Shown: one piece after another, positions 16,822 through 25,694 of the stretch | Position numbering within the stretch: the first letter of the stretch is position 1 | Layout: each line of letters begins with the position of its first letter | DNA from: Nocardiopsis metallicus | GTDB lineage: Bacteria > Actinomycetota > Actinomycetes > Streptosporangiales > Streptosporangiaceae | DNA length: 64,000 nt | Assembly (NCBI RefSeq): GCF_014201115.1 | Contig: NZ_JACHDO010000001.1 | Coordinates: forward strand, 4,898,001-4,962,000 | Reading direction: 5' to 3' | Notes under the pieces: model-generated | Told to the model about the DNA's origin: nothing | Database searches by the model: none | The model's input: only the letters and a program-made list of their open reading frames with translations | Made by a program: the position numbers and the translations under genes

Positions 16822-17224
16822 AGGAGGATGTGGGCGCGGTGCAGCACGTCGCGTTGGGCCTCGTTGCAGAGGTCGGCGATGGACCGCATGGCGATCTCGG
16901 CGACCATGGCCGGGGACTTCGTCGGGTGCGGTTCCGGGTCCTTCATCCAGGGGTGGTTCCGCTGGTGCTCCGCGAGGATCACCGCCACGCGTTCGGCCAG
17001 GCGCTGGCGGGTGCTCTCGCTCGCGTCGGGCGGCAGGGTGTTGATCTCGTGGTCGAGGTCGGCGGGTTCGGCCTCGATCATGCTCTTGAGGTCCTTCATC
17101 GCCTGGTCGTCGTCGAACATGGCGGAGATCGACAGGACCGCCCGGTCCGCCTCGCTCAGGCACCCGGCCACCGAGCTGAAACCGGTCGGAACGTCCATGG
17201 GCGCGCGGGCGCTCAGGATGGCGG
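16822..17224 (-). other. Unassigned coding-like segment fused in frame to hydrolase remnant
   Basis: After the TAP-hydrolase-like end ACVDEIAAA the same frame runs into unrelated helical sequence (DRAVLSISAMFDDDQAMKD, then PEHPTKSP-like and VAEIAMRSIADLCNEAQRD). It reads as real, Glu/Asp/Ala-rich protein but has no start of its own except the internal MDVPT, and its end overlaps the TPR gene in another frame. It is probably part of a second gene joined to the hydrolase by deletion. Confidence 0.4.
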
Positions 17225-18110
17225 CGGCGATCTCGTCGACGCACGCGTTGGTGCCGAGGGAGACGATCCCGCGCCCCTCGCCCTCGACCGTCAGCAGCGC
17301 GCCGCCGAGCGTCTCCGCGAGCTCGATCTCGCCACCGTGCGGGGTGGTCGGGTCGCCGGTGATCGAGACCACGAGCGTGTCGGGCAGTCCCTCGACGTCA
17401 TGGGCGCAGGGGAAGCCGAGCTCGGGCTCGGCGGGCCAGTGCTCGCAGCCGTCCCGGGCCCTTCGGTCACGTCGACCCCGGGGTCCATGAAGGGCGCCTG
17501 CCCGTAGCTGGCCACGCGCAGCTCACCGCCCTGTTCCGGGGGCAGGCGCTCCTCGTCCATGCAGTTGATCGCGTGGTTGGCCTCCAGCGGGTTCGGCCAC
17601 GCACCGTCGGGGCCGCGCAGACCGAAGTCGTAGATCAGCTGCATCGATCTCGCTCTGCGCGAGCCCCGCGAACGCCAGCGCCGCGCCCACGACCCCGGAT
17701 CCGCCCGGGCCGCCCGGGTTGTAGACCAGGTGCCCGGTTGAGTCACCGCGAGCGGGCACCCGCATCACTGCCACCGACGCCGGTTCGCCCTCGGGCTCCT
17801 CGTAGTCCAAGGGCACTTCCATGCGCGCGCACTCGGCGGTGGGCGCCAGAGCGAGCAGCCCGGCCTCTCCGGCCGTGGTCGGGTAGTCAGCGCAGTCCTC
17901 CCAGGCCAGTTCCTGTTCGTAGAAGACGTCCAGCGCGGCGCTGGGCGATCCGGTACCCGGCGGCCGTTCCTCCGGCTCCGCCGGAAAACACGCCGTCAGG
18001 ACCCCGGCCAGCGCGAGCAGGCCGATCCCCTCGGGGACCGGACCCCGGTGGCTTCCCGGCCCGGTCCCCGCGTGTTGCCGCGCGTGGTCGTCGTTCCCCC
18101 ATGTCTGCCC
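17225..18110 (-). pseudogene. Decayed secreted TAP-type alpha/beta hydrolase
   Basis: Fragments of one tripeptidyl-aminopeptidase-like gene appear in successive frames. They are a lipobox-like GLLALAGVLTAC, then AWEDCADYP, MEVPLDYEEPEGE and NPGGPGGSG; then NPLEANHAINCMDE in another frame; then VVSITGDPTTPHGGE and ACVDEIAAA in a third. Frame changes fall near 17460 and 17645, and possibly at the 5' end. The stretch between NPGGPGGSG and NHAINCMDE is far too short, so the nucleophile-elbow (GxSYG) region is deleted. Not functional as a hydrolase. Confidence 0.8.
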
Positions 18111-18165
18111 CCTTCGGTACGGCCAGTGACGCGGGGACAGCGGACACCGTGTTCCTGGAACAGGG

Positions 18166-19143
18166 TCAAGCCGTTTCTGAGACGGGGTCGGTCCGGTCGC
18201 CCCGGACCCCGTCCGGCTCGATCGGCGTCGTGGCCGGGCCGGTCTTTCGGGTCCGGAACCACACGACCGCTGCCGTGCCGATGAAGACGAGGCTCCCGGT
18301 GATCAGCAGGACGGTGTCCAGACCGCCCGCCGAACGGTCGAACCTGGCCGAGATGTCGGCGTTCAGGGCGATCCAGAAGATGAAGGTGAGGGTGTTGAGG
18401 GCCGCGTGGATGACGACCGCGACCTCGACCCCGCCGGTTCGCCAGGTGACGTATCCCGTGACGAAGGAGAACAGGAGGTAGAACAGGTTCCACCACGGGT
18501 CGCTCGCTGTGTGGATGACGCTGAACAGGGCGGAGGACACACCGATACCCAGGATCAGGGACGTCCACCGACCGCGCCCCCAGCTGGCCGCGACACGGAA
18601 GACGAGCCCGCGCAGGCCGTACTCCTCGCCCGCCGACTGCAGTGGCACGAGAAGGACGGTCACGACGAGCAGCCAGATGACGTCGCTGTTCTGCCACACG
18701 GCGGTCTCACCGGGTGAGGTGGCCTCGAAGACGGCGAGCGCGATCAGGAGGGCCGGGGTCAGCGCCAGCACCGCCCGCCCGAAGAGGTCGAGGCGGAAGC
18801 CGGACGCGACCGAGCTCAGGGTGGCGCCCCGCACCCCGTAGAGCCAGCGCTGGAGGAACATGCTCCACGGGACGACCAGCCCGACGGCGACCAGACTGCC
18901 GGCGTGGGCCAGCGGGGTGAGCACCAGGCGTTCGTCACCCGGAACACCCGGCCAGAGGATGCCGTCGATCCATCCGCCCACGAAGTGGAAGGCGATGATG
19001 GCGCCGAACATGCCCCCGATGAGCAGGGCGATGGCGAGAACGCCGCGGCCGACGCGGCGTTCCCCTCCCGCCAGCACCCGGTGGTACTCGACCCCCGGCG
19101 GAACGGGCTTCGGGCCTCGGAGTCGTCGTGTTGTCGCGGTCAC
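18166..19143 (-). CDS. CPBP-family intramembrane metalloprotease
   Basis: 325 residues, about eight hydrophobic segments. The three CPBP (Rce1/Abi) motifs are present: EEYGLRG (173-179), an H211-bearing segment VIHTASDPWWN, and HAALN (246-250). These supply the glutamate/histidine catalytic site of intramembrane endopeptidases. Actinobacterial members are implicated in peptide maturation or self-immunity, but the substrate here is unknown. The C-terminal tail is polar and cytoplasmic. No obvious operon partner; the upstream neighbour (245-base gap) is a separate unit. Confidence 0.9.
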   Translation of the reverse strand: MTATTRRLRGPKPVPPGVEYHRVLAGGERRVGRGVLAIALLIGGMFGAIIAFHFVGGWIDGILWPGVPGDERLVLTPLAHAGSLVAVGLVVPWSMFLQRWLYGVRGATLSSVASGFRLDLFGRAVLALTPALLIALAVFEATSPGETAVWQNSDVIWLLVVTVLLVPLQSAGEEYGLRGLVFRVAASWGRGRWTSLILGIGVSSALFSVIHTASDPWWNLFYLLFSFVTGYVTWRTGGVEVAVVIHAALNTLTFIFWIALNADISARFDRSAGGLDTVLLITGSLVFIGTAAVVWFRTRKTGPATTPIEPDGVRGDRTDPVSETA

Positions 19144-19388
19144 GGGACCACTTCTCCTCAGTTCGTCATTGTCGGATCAGACCGGGCAGCGCTCAGTCAA
19201 ATCCCCGACGTCGCGTCGGAGTCAAGGCCGCGTGGCGTGATCTGCCGCATAGAAGATGACGGGGCTGGATCCGGATCGATCCGCTCAGGTGGCGCGAACG
19301 CGATCGGCGGGGACGAGTTCGGCCTCGTCCCCGCCGATCGCGCCGCTCGCGGAGCGGGACCAGGCCCGCGTCCGCGTCGGCCCCGGTG

Positions 19389-20033
19389 TCAGAGCTGGGT
19401 GGCCAACAGCTGCATCTCCCAGGCGAAGGCGATGCCGCTGGCGCCGCCGTGCTGCACCAGGATCTCGGCCTGCCCCGCGGCGGTCTCCTCACGGGCCCAG
19501 TCGCGCTGCCACTCGGCGACCGCGGCCAGCCAGTTGAGCGGCGTCACGCCGGCCTCGATCATCCGCCGCACGGCCATCTCGTGCGCCTCCACCGAGACCC
19601 CGCCCGACGCGTCGGTGACGGCGTAGACCTCGAAGTCCTCGCCAGCCGCCTGGATCGCGGGCATGGCCACACAGATCTCCGTCCAAAGACCGGCCATGAT
19701 CACCTTCTTGCGACCGGTCGCCCGGACGGCCTCGACGACCCGCTCGTCCTCCCAGGTGTTGATGAGCGTGCGGTCGATCGGCTTCTGCTCCGGGAAGACG
19801 TCCTGGATCGACTGGATGAGGTGGCCGCCGCGCTCCGCGAGCACGGTGGTCAGGATGGTCGGGACGTCGAACAGCTTGGCGGCCTTGGCGAGGCCGACGG
19901 CGTTGTTGATGACGGTGGACGGCTCGTGGCTGTTCAGGTTGGCGACCTGGAAGGGCTGGTGGTCGATCAGGAGGAGGACGCTCTCCTGCGGGGTGAGCAG
20001 GGCGTCGAGTCCGTTCCTGGCCTTGGTGCTCAT
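19389..20033 (-). CDS. Isochorismatase-like hydrolase (YcaC type)
   Basis: 214 residues, cysteine-hydrolase fold. VLLLIDHQPF carries the catalytic Asp (D24), AGLWTEICVAMP the nucleophile C121, and a lysine/arginine region (80-90) precedes TLINTWEDE. This pattern matches YcaC-like isochorismatase-family hydrolases of unknown substrate. ATG 20033 was chosen; the open frame extends upstream through the operator region and is not coding there. Two copies of the shared GTTGA-N4-TCAWC motif lie 59-102 bases upstream, and the gene is divergent from the DUF5996 gene. Confidence 0.9.
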   Translation of the reverse strand: MSTKARNGLDALLTPQESVLLLIDHQPFQVANLNSHEPSTVINNAVGLAKAAKLFDVPTILTTVLAERGGHLIQSIQDVFPEQKPIDRTLINTWEDERVVEAVRATGRKKVIMAGLWTEICVAMPAIQAAGEDFEVYAVTDASGGVSVEAHEMAVRRMIEAGVTPLNWLAAVAEWQRDWAREETAAGQAEILVQHGGASGIAFAWEMQLLATQL

Positions 20034-20091
20034 GGGGGTACCTCCGGGGTCTCGTGTTCTGGGGGCTCGGGCGGGGATCACCGCCCAAGTA

Positions 20092-20105
20092 GATGACGCG
20101 TCATC
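20092..20105. promoter_or_regulatory. Shared operator motif, site A
   Basis: GATGACGCGTCATC, a perfect palindrome in the 19389/20342 divergent intergenic region, closest to the isochorismatase-like gene. One of nine copies of the motif. Confidence 0.6.
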
Positions 20106-20121
20106 AAAATTAGCATTTTTG

Positions 20122-20135
20122 GATGATGTGTCAAC
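20122..20135. promoter_or_regulatory. Shared operator motif, site B
   Basis: Minus strand reads GTTGACACATCATC. It differs by one base from site I in front of the marR gene (GTTGACACTTCATC). Confidence 0.65.
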
Positions 20136-20189
20136 GAAATCCACGAACGAATACCCAACCCCCAGGCCAGCGACCATGCTCGCCATGAA

Positions 20190-20203
20190 GTTGACTCATC
20201 ATC
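20190..20203. promoter_or_regulatory. Shared operator motif, site C
   Basis: GTTGACTCATCATC on the plus strand, 10 bases from site D, in the promoter region of the DUF5996 gene. Confidence 0.65.
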
Positions 20204-20212
20204 TAGTATCTG

Positions 20213-20226
20213 GATGACGTATCAAT
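20213..20226. promoter_or_regulatory. Shared operator motif, site D
   Basis: Minus strand reads ATTGATACGTCATC. With C it makes a close pair, matching the pairing of A and B on the other side of the divergent region. Confidence 0.55.
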
Positions 20227-20341
20227 CATCTTCGGAGCCCGAGCCGAACCGGGAGGGCCACGGGCGCAAGGCTCCGCGAGGCACCACCCGCAGGACACGA
20301 ACCCCGCCCCGGGGCGGCACCGCGAAGGAAGCGAGAACCAG

Positions 20342-21301
20342 ATGAACGACTCGTCGACCACGAACTGGCCGAGCCTGCGGGTCTCGGACTGGACCCACAC
20401 CCGCGACACCCTGCACATGTGGACCCAGATCGTGGGCAAGATCCGCATGGCCCACGCCCCGCTGGTCAACCACTGGTGGCAGGTCCCCCTCTACGTCAGC
20501 CCGCGCGGACTGACCACCTCGACCGTCCCCTACCGTTCGGGCGCCTTCGAGATCGAGTTCGACCTTCTCGGCCACCGGCTCGAGATCCGCAGCAGCGACG
20601 GCGGCACGCGCGCCTTCCCGCTGCGGCCCATGACCGTCGCGGCCTTCTACTCCCGGGTACTGGACCTGCTCGACGAGCTCGCGATCCAGGCCCCGATCCG
20701 ACCGGTCCCCAACGAGGTCGACCCGGCGATCCCCTTCGCCGAGGACCACGAGCACGCCTCCTACGACGCCGAAGCGGCCACCCTGTTCTGGCGCCAGCTC
20801 CTGCAGGCCAACCGGGTGATCGGCGAGTTCCGCTCGCACTTCGTCGGCAAGGTCAGCCCGGTGCACTTCTTCTGGGGCGGGATGGACCTGGCCTGCACCC
20901 GCTTCTCCGGGCGATCGGCCCCCGAGCACCCGGGCGGCGTCCCCAACTGCGGGGACTGGGTCATGGTCGAGGGCTACTCCCGGGAGCTGTCCAGCTGCGG
21001 CTTCTGGCCCGGCGGCGGCGAGGAGGGCGCCTTCTACTCCTACGCCTACCCCGCACCCGAGGGCTTCGCCGAGCAGTCGCCCGGCCCCGAGGGCGCGTAC
21101 TACAGCACCGAGTTCCAGCAGTTCCTGTTCCCCTACGAGGCCGCCCGCAGCACGCCCGACCCCGACCGCGCCGTGGCCGAGTTCCTGCGCAGCACCTACG
21201 AGGCGGCCGCGAACCTCGGGCACTGGGACCGCCCCGCGCTGGAGGACGACCCCCGCCGCTGGCACACGAGCCCCGCCACCCCGGAGGGCGACGAGAACTG
21301 A
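20342..21301 (+). CDS. DUF5996 family protein
   Basis: 319 residues. The pattern (TLHMWTQIVGKIRMAHAPLV, NHWWQVPLYVS.RGLTTS, FEIEFDLLGHRL, VHFFWGGMDLACTRFSGR) is that of the DUF5996 proteins, conserved in many bacteria with no known function. No signal peptide or membrane segment. ATG 20342 follows GGAAG at moderate distance. Divergent from the isochorismatase-like gene, with four shared operator motifs in between. Conserved Trp, His and aromatic residues suggest an enzyme or small-molecule binder. Confidence 0.85.
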   Translation: MNDSSTTNWPSLRVSDWTHTRDTLHMWTQIVGKIRMAHAPLVNHWWQVPLYVSPRGLTTSTVPYRSGAFEIEFDLLGHRLEIRSSDGGTRAFPLRPMTVAAFYSRVLDLLDELAIQAPIRPVPNEVDPAIPFAEDHEHASYDAEAATLFWRQLLQANRVIGEFRSHFVGKVSPVHFFWGGMDLACTRFSGRSAPEHPGGVPNCGDWVMVEGYSRELSSCGFWPGGGEEGAFYSYAYPAPEGFAEQSPGPEGAYYSTEFQQFLFPYEAARSTPDPDRAVAEFLRSTYEAAANLGHWDRPALEDDPRRWHTSPATPEGDEN

Positions 21302-21378
21302 CCGGGCGCCCGCAAGCACCACGAACAGCGCACGAGCACGGATGATGTTGATCCAGCAATAAAAATCCGAAGTTTACA

Positions 21379-21392
21379 GTTGACTTGTCAAC
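21379..21392. promoter_or_regulatory. Shared operator motif, site E
   Basis: GTTGACTTGTCAAC, extended to seven-base perfect arms AGTTGAC/GTCAACT (21378-21393). It lies 90 bases before the LLM oxidoreductase gene that heads a four-gene coupled operon. Confidence 0.7.
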
Positions 21393-21482
21393 TGAAGGGT
21401 GACGATGCGGGAAGTAGGAGTGACAGGCCCCGCATCTCGCTCACCACGCCAGTTACCCAGCAACCACACGGAGGTGGGTGCG

Positions 21483-22634
21483 ATGCAGTTCGGGATCTTC
21501 ACCGTCGGTGACGTGACCACCGACCCCACGACAGGACGTACGCCGACCGAAGGCGAACGGATCAAGGCGATGGTGCGGATCGCCCTGAAGGCCGAGGAGG
21601 TCGGGCTGGACGTGTTCGCCACCGGCGAGCACCACAACCGGCCCTTCGTGCCCTCGTCCCCGACCACCATGCTCGGCTGGATCGCGGCGCGCACCGATCG
21701 CATCATCCTGTCCACGTCCACCACCCTGATCACCACCAACGACCCGGTGAAGATCGCGGAGGACTACGCGATGCTCCAGCACCTGGCCGACGGGCGCGTG
21801 GACCTGATGATGGGGCGCGGCAACACCGGCCCGGTCTACCCCTGGTTCGGCAAGGACATCCGCGACGGCATCCCGCTGGCACTGGAGAACTACAACCTCC
21901 TGCACCGCCTCTGGCGCGAGGACGTCATCGACTGGGAGGGCAGGTTCCGCACCCCGCTGCAGGGCTTCACCTCCACGCCCCGCCCGCTCGACGGCGTTCC
22001 CCCGTTCGTCTGGCACGGATCCATCCGCTCCCCGGAGATCGCCGAGCAGGCGGCCTACTACGGGGACGGATTCTTCGCCAACAACATCTTCTGGCCCAAG
22101 CGGCACTTCCAGAAGTTGATCAACCTCTACCGCAGGCGCTTCGCCCACTACGGCCACGGCACCGAGGAGCGGGCCCTCGTCGGCGTGGGCGGCCACATCT
22201 TCATGCGGGCCAACTCCCAGGACGCCGTCCGGGAGTTCCGCCCCTACTTCGACAGCTCACCCCTGATGGGCGGCGGGCCGTCACTGGAGCAGTACATGGA
22301 GGAGACCCCGCTGACCGTCGGCAGCCCCCAGCAGGTCATCGACAAGACCCTCACCTTCCGCGAGAACTTCGGCGACTACCAGCGTCAGCTGTTCAACGTC
22401 GACGGCACCGGGGTCCCCCTGAAGACCGTGCTGGAGCAGCTCGACATCCTCGGCGAGGAGGTCCTGCCGGAGCTGCGGAAGGAATTCGCCAGGAACCGAC
22501 CGGCCGGGGTGCCCGACGCCCCCACCCATGCCTCACTGCTCGCCGCTCGTAGGGCCGAGAGCTCCGGGGACGCCTCCGCGGCGGTGGCGGGTTCAGGCGC
22601 GATGGAAACGGAATCAGAAAGAGCACCGCGATGA
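21483..22634 (+). CDS. LLM-class flavin-dependent oxidoreductase
   Basis: 383 residues, bacterial-luciferase-like TIM barrel. MQFGIFTVGD at the start, the VFATGEHHNRPFVPSSPT motif, STSTTLITTNDPVKIAEDYA and GRVDLMMGRGN are standard for the family, which uses reduced FMN or F420 in monooxygenase or reductase reactions. GGAGGTG (21470-21476) sits six bases before ATG 21483, which settles the start. Its stop overlaps the pirin start (ATGA). First gene of the operon LLM-pirin-GNAT-CMD controlled from site E. Confidence 0.9.
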   Translation: MQFGIFTVGDVTTDPTTGRTPTEGERIKAMVRIALKAEEVGLDVFATGEHHNRPFVPSSPTTMLGWIAARTDRIILSTSTTLITTNDPVKIAEDYAMLQHLADGRVDLMMGRGNTGPVYPWFGKDIRDGIPLALENYNLLHRLWREDVIDWEGRFRTPLQGFTSTPRPLDGVPPFVWHGSIRSPEIAEQAAYYGDGFFANNIFWPKRHFQKLINLYRRRFAHYGHGTEERALVGVGGHIFMRANSQDAVREFRPYFDSSPLMGGGPSLEQYMEETPLTVGSPQQVIDKTLTFRENFGDYQRQLFNVDGTGVPLKTVLEQLDILGEEVLPELRKEFARNRPAGVPDAPTHASLLAARRAESSGDASAAVAGSGAMETESERAPR

Positions 22635-23683
22635 CCAACACAGAGACACGTCCGGGCACCTTCGTGTGCAGCGAGGGCGGCCTTCCCGGGCCCCTGGCCG
22701 CGTGTGAGGGCGGCGCTCCGGTCGAGATCATCACCGCCCGGACCGTCCCCCTGGGCGGACCGCGCGCGATCAACGTCCGCCGCACCCTGCCCCAGCGGCA
22801 GCGCTCGCTGATCGGCGCGTGGTGCTTCGTCGACCACTTCGGCCCGCACGAGGTGGCCGACACCGGCGGCATGGACGTGGCCCCGCACCCGCACACGGGG
22901 CTGCAGACCGTCAGCTGGCTGTTCGACGGCGTCATCGCGCACAACGACTCGGGCGGGAACGCCGCCACCATCCGTCCAGGGCAGATGAACCTGATGACGG
23001 CGGGAGCGGGTATCTGCCACTCCGAGACCTCCACCCCGGAGGCGGTCCGCATCCACGGGGTGCAGCTCTGGGTCGCCCTGCCCGACGAGGTCCGGCACCG
23101 CCCGGAGCGCGATTTCGAGCACTACGTCCCCGAGCCGGTCGAGTTCGACGCGGGCACGGCCCTCGTGTTCCTCGGCTCGCTGCTCGGTTCGCGGTCGCCG
23201 GTGAGCACGTACACGCCGCTGGTGGGGGCCGAGCTCAGGCTGGACCCCGGCGGGGTGCTCGACCTGCCGGTCGATCCCGAGTTCGAGCACGGCCTGCTGG
23301 TGGACACCGGTGAGGACGTCAGGCTCGAAGGCGTGCACGTGCCCAAGGACGCCGTGGGCTACACCGGGGTGGGCGCCCAAACCCTGCGGGTGGCCAACGG
23401 GGGCGACCAGTCGGCCAGGCTCGTACTCCTGGGCGGTGCGCCCTTCGGCGAGGAGGTCCTCATGTGGTGGAACTTCCTGGGCCGCACGACGGAGGAGATC
23501 ACGCGCTACCGGGAGGAATGGCAGCACCACGGCGAGCGGTTCGGGCGGGTGGAGGGCTACGTGGGGCACGGCGGCCCGGGCCGCAACCGCGAGGGGATGT
23601 CGAGGATTCCGGCCCCCGAACTGCCGCCGGTGCAGATGCGCCCCAGGAAGAACCCGCCGCCGCACGCACAGATCGACGACTGA
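22631..23683 (+). CDS. Pirin family protein
   Basis: 350 residues, bicupin. The N-terminal cupin holds the metal site H86, H88 (APHPHTGLQTVSW), H130 and E132 (GAGICHSE), in spacing matching known iron-binding pirins. Some pirins act as quercetin 2,3-dioxygenases and others as redox-sensitive regulators. It starts inside the stop codon of the LLM gene (ATGA overlap). The roughly 30-residue N-terminal extension and the basic, Pro-rich C-terminal tail (RPRKNPPPHAQ) are longer than in typical pirins. Confidence 0.92.
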   Translation: MTNTETRPGTFVCSEGGLPGPLAACEGGAPVEIITARTVPLGGPRAINVRRTLPQRQRSLIGAWCFVDHFGPHEVADTGGMDVAPHPHTGLQTVSWLFDGVIAHNDSGGNAATIRPGQMNLMTAGAGICHSETSTPEAVRIHGVQLWVALPDEVRHRPERDFEHYVPEPVEFDAGTALVFLGSLLGSRSPVSTYTPLVGAELRLDPGGVLDLPVDPEFEHGLLVDTGEDVRLEGVHVPKDAVGYTGVGAQTLRVANGGDQSARLVLLGGAPFGEEVLMWWNFLGRTTEEITRYREEWQHHGERFGRVEGYVGHGGPGRNREGMSRIPAPELPPVQMRPRKNPPPHAQIDD

Positions 23684-23732
23684 CCCGAGAAGCGCCGACG
23701 GCTGACCGACAGAACCAGAAGAGGTGTCCGAG

Positions 23733-24128
23733 ATGACCGAGCAGCGAACCGACAAGACGGGTGCTCCCGTCTCCATCACCCTTGACCAGAACCGCGCCAT
23801 CAGCGCCTACACCGTGAGCGTGGACGAAGCCCTCGCCGGACGCGCGGACTTCGTCGACCCGCCGCAGGCGCCCGGCGAGCGCGTCTTCTTCCACACCGAG
23901 GTCGACGCGGAGTTCGGCGGCCGGGGCCTGGCCGGGCTGCTCGTCCGCGAGGCACTGGCCGACAGCATCCGCCGGAACCTCACCGTCGTGCCCGTGTGCC
24001 CGCTGTTCGCCAGGCACCTGAAGGAGCACGGCGAGGAGTACGAGGCCGAGGGCGGGAAGTTCCGCCGCCCCAGGCCGGCCGACCTCGCCCTGGTCAAGGA
24101 GACGGTCGAGAACGCGGGTGACGCGTGA
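23733..24128 (+). CDS. YjdJ-type GNAT acetyltransferase
   Basis: About 131 residues. Short GNAT fold of the YjdJ/GCN5-like group: ERVFFHTEVDAEFGGRGLAGLLVREAL contains the acetyl-CoA pyrophosphate loop, and VVPVCPLFARHLKEH is the characteristic C-terminal motif with Cys. ATG 23733 is preferred over GTG 23724 because GAGG precedes it. Coupled to the next gene by a GTGA overlap. A second homologue is at 27810, and the YjdI-like ferredoxin is at 31294, all near copies of the same operator motif. Substrate unknown. Confidence 0.88.
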   Translation: MTEQRTDKTGAPVSITLDQNRAISAYTVSVDEALAGRADFVDPPQAPGERVFFHTEVDAEFGGRGLAGLLVREALADSIRRNLTVVPVCPLFARHLKEHGEEYEAEGGKFRRPRPADLALVKETVENAGDA

Positions 24129-24580
24129 ACGCCGACCGCCCCTTCATCGACAAGGAACACCCCAAGGTCTACGGGGCCATGTTCAAGGCCGCCAAGGCCT
24201 CCCGGACCGCCTCGCACGAGGCCGGTCTGGGCGACGACCTCATCGAGATGGTCAACATCCGGGTCTCCCAGATCAACGGGTGCTCGACCTGCCTGAGCAT
24301 CCACTTCCCCAAGGCCCGTAAGGCCGGGGTGGAGCAGCGCACCCTGGACGTGCTGCCCGCGTGGCGCGAGACGAAGCTGTTCACGGATCAGCAGCGGGCC
24401 GCGCTCGAACTGGCGGAGTCCCTGACCGTGATCGACCCGGCCCTCGACCGGCAGGCCGTGAACGCCCGGGCGGCCGCCCACCTGACCACCGCCCAGATCT
24501 CGGCGGTGGAGTGGACGACCACCCTGATCAACGCGTTCAACCGCATCTCCATCGCCAGCGGGCATCCGGTGATCCGGTAG
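24125..24580 (+). CDS. Carboxymuconolactone decarboxylase/AhpD-like protein
   Basis: 151 residues, all-helical CMD fold. The redox motif C53-STC-C56 with H60 (NGCSTCLSIHFPKAR) marks the AhpD-like subgroup that reduces peroxides or other oxidised partners rather than the true decarboxylase. GTG start at 24125 overlaps the GNAT stop (GTGA). Last gene of the LLM-pirin-GNAT-CMD operon, consistent with a role against electrophiles or peroxides. Confidence 0.9.
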   Translation: MNADRPFIDKEHPKVYGAMFKAAKASRTASHEAGLGDDLIEMVNIRVSQINGCSTCLSIHFPKARKAGVEQRTLDVLPAWRETKLFTDQQRAALELAESLTVIDPALDRQAVNARAAAHLTTAQISAVEWTTTLINAFNRISIASGHPVIR

Positions 24581-24697
24581 GGGTGGTCGGGAGTAGGCGG
24601 GAGGGTTCGGTGGTTCCTACTGTCGTGGCGGTCCGCGGCACGGACGGCCCGCCACGGCGGTAGGACGGCCGCAGCGAACGGACGGGGTCTGGAACTG

Positions 24698-25666
24698 ATG
24701 CGCATCTCCCTGCTCGACCGCTCACGGACGCGCGACGGGGAGTCCGACGCGGAGGCGATCGCGACCACCGTCGAGCGGGCGGTGCGCGCGGACGAACTGG
24801 GCTTCCACCGGTTCTGGACCGCCGAGCACCACGCGGTCCCGGGCATCGCCAGCGCCGCCCCCACCGTGCTGCTCGCGGCCATCGGCGCCCGCACCCACCG
24901 CATCCGCCTGGGCACCGGCGGGGTCATGGTGCCCAACCACAACCCGCTGGTGATCGCCGAGCAGGCGTTGCTGCTGGAGGCGCTGAACCCGGGCCGGGTC
25001 GACCTGGGGCTGGGCGGGTCGCTGGGCTTCACCGCCCCGATCCGGCGCGCGCTCGGGCGGACCGCCCTGCACGAGGACGACTATCCGCTCGAGGTCGAGC
25101 GGGTCCGGCAGTATCTGAGCGGGCGGGCCGAGGTCACCGCCAAACCCGGCGTCGCGCCTCCGCCCGTGTTCCTGCTCGCCGTCCGGGGCGGGTTGGCCCT
25201 GGCAGCGGAACTCGGACTGCCCGTGGTGGTCGGCGGACCGGCCCTGCGCGATGAGCGGCGGCTGGCCGCCTACTTCCGGGACTTCCGCCCGGGTCCGGCC
25301 GCGGCCGAGCCCTACCTGATCGTGAACACGGACGTCTCCGTCGCACACACCCCGGAGCGCGCCCGCGACCTGCTGCTGCCCGAGGCCTGGGCGTACGCGG
25401 ACTCGCGGGACGTCGGCGAGTTCCGTGCGCTGCGCCCCGTCGGGGAAGCGCGTCGGCTGCTCGACACGAGCAGGGAGCGGAAGCTCAAGGCGGTGGACGA
25501 CTGGCTGGACGGTGCGGTCTTCGGCACCCCTGAGCAGGTGGAGAGCTCGCTCACCGGCCTCCTGGAGCGCACCGGTGCCCGCGAGGTGCTCGTGAACGTC
25601 AGCACCTACGACCGCGACGAGGTCCGCAAGACCGACGAGTTCCTCGCCTCGCTGCGGACCGGGTAG
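24698..25666 (+). CDS. LLM-class flavin-dependent oxidoreductase (MsnO8-like)
   Basis: 322 residues. RISLLDRS at the start, ELGFHRFWTAEHHAVPGIASAAPTV, IRLGTGGVMVPNHNPLVIAEQ and NPGRVDLGLGGS are typical of the LLM MsnO8 group. C-terminal FGTPEQV and REVLVNVSTYD complete the fold. It lies 117 bases after the CMD gene without a clear own promoter motif, so it may be a weakly coupled fifth gene of that operon. It is distinct from the LLM gene at 21483. Confidence 0.9.
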   Translation: MRISLLDRSRTRDGESDAEAIATTVERAVRADELGFHRFWTAEHHAVPGIASAAPTVLLAAIGARTHRIRLGTGGVMVPNHNPLVIAEQALLLEALNPGRVDLGLGGSLGFTAPIRRALGRTALHEDDYPLEVERVRQYLSGRAEVTAKPGVAPPPVFLLAVRGGLALAAELGLPVVVGGPALRDERRLAAYFRDFRPGPAAAEPYLIVNTDVSVAHTPERARDLLLPEAWAYADSRDVGEFRALRPVGEARRLLDTSRERKLKAVDDWLDGAVFGTPEQVESSLTGLLERTGAREVLVNVSTYDRDEVRKTDEFLASLRTG

Positions 25667-25694
25667 CGAACCCCCTCCCGCTGGGACCTCCCCG

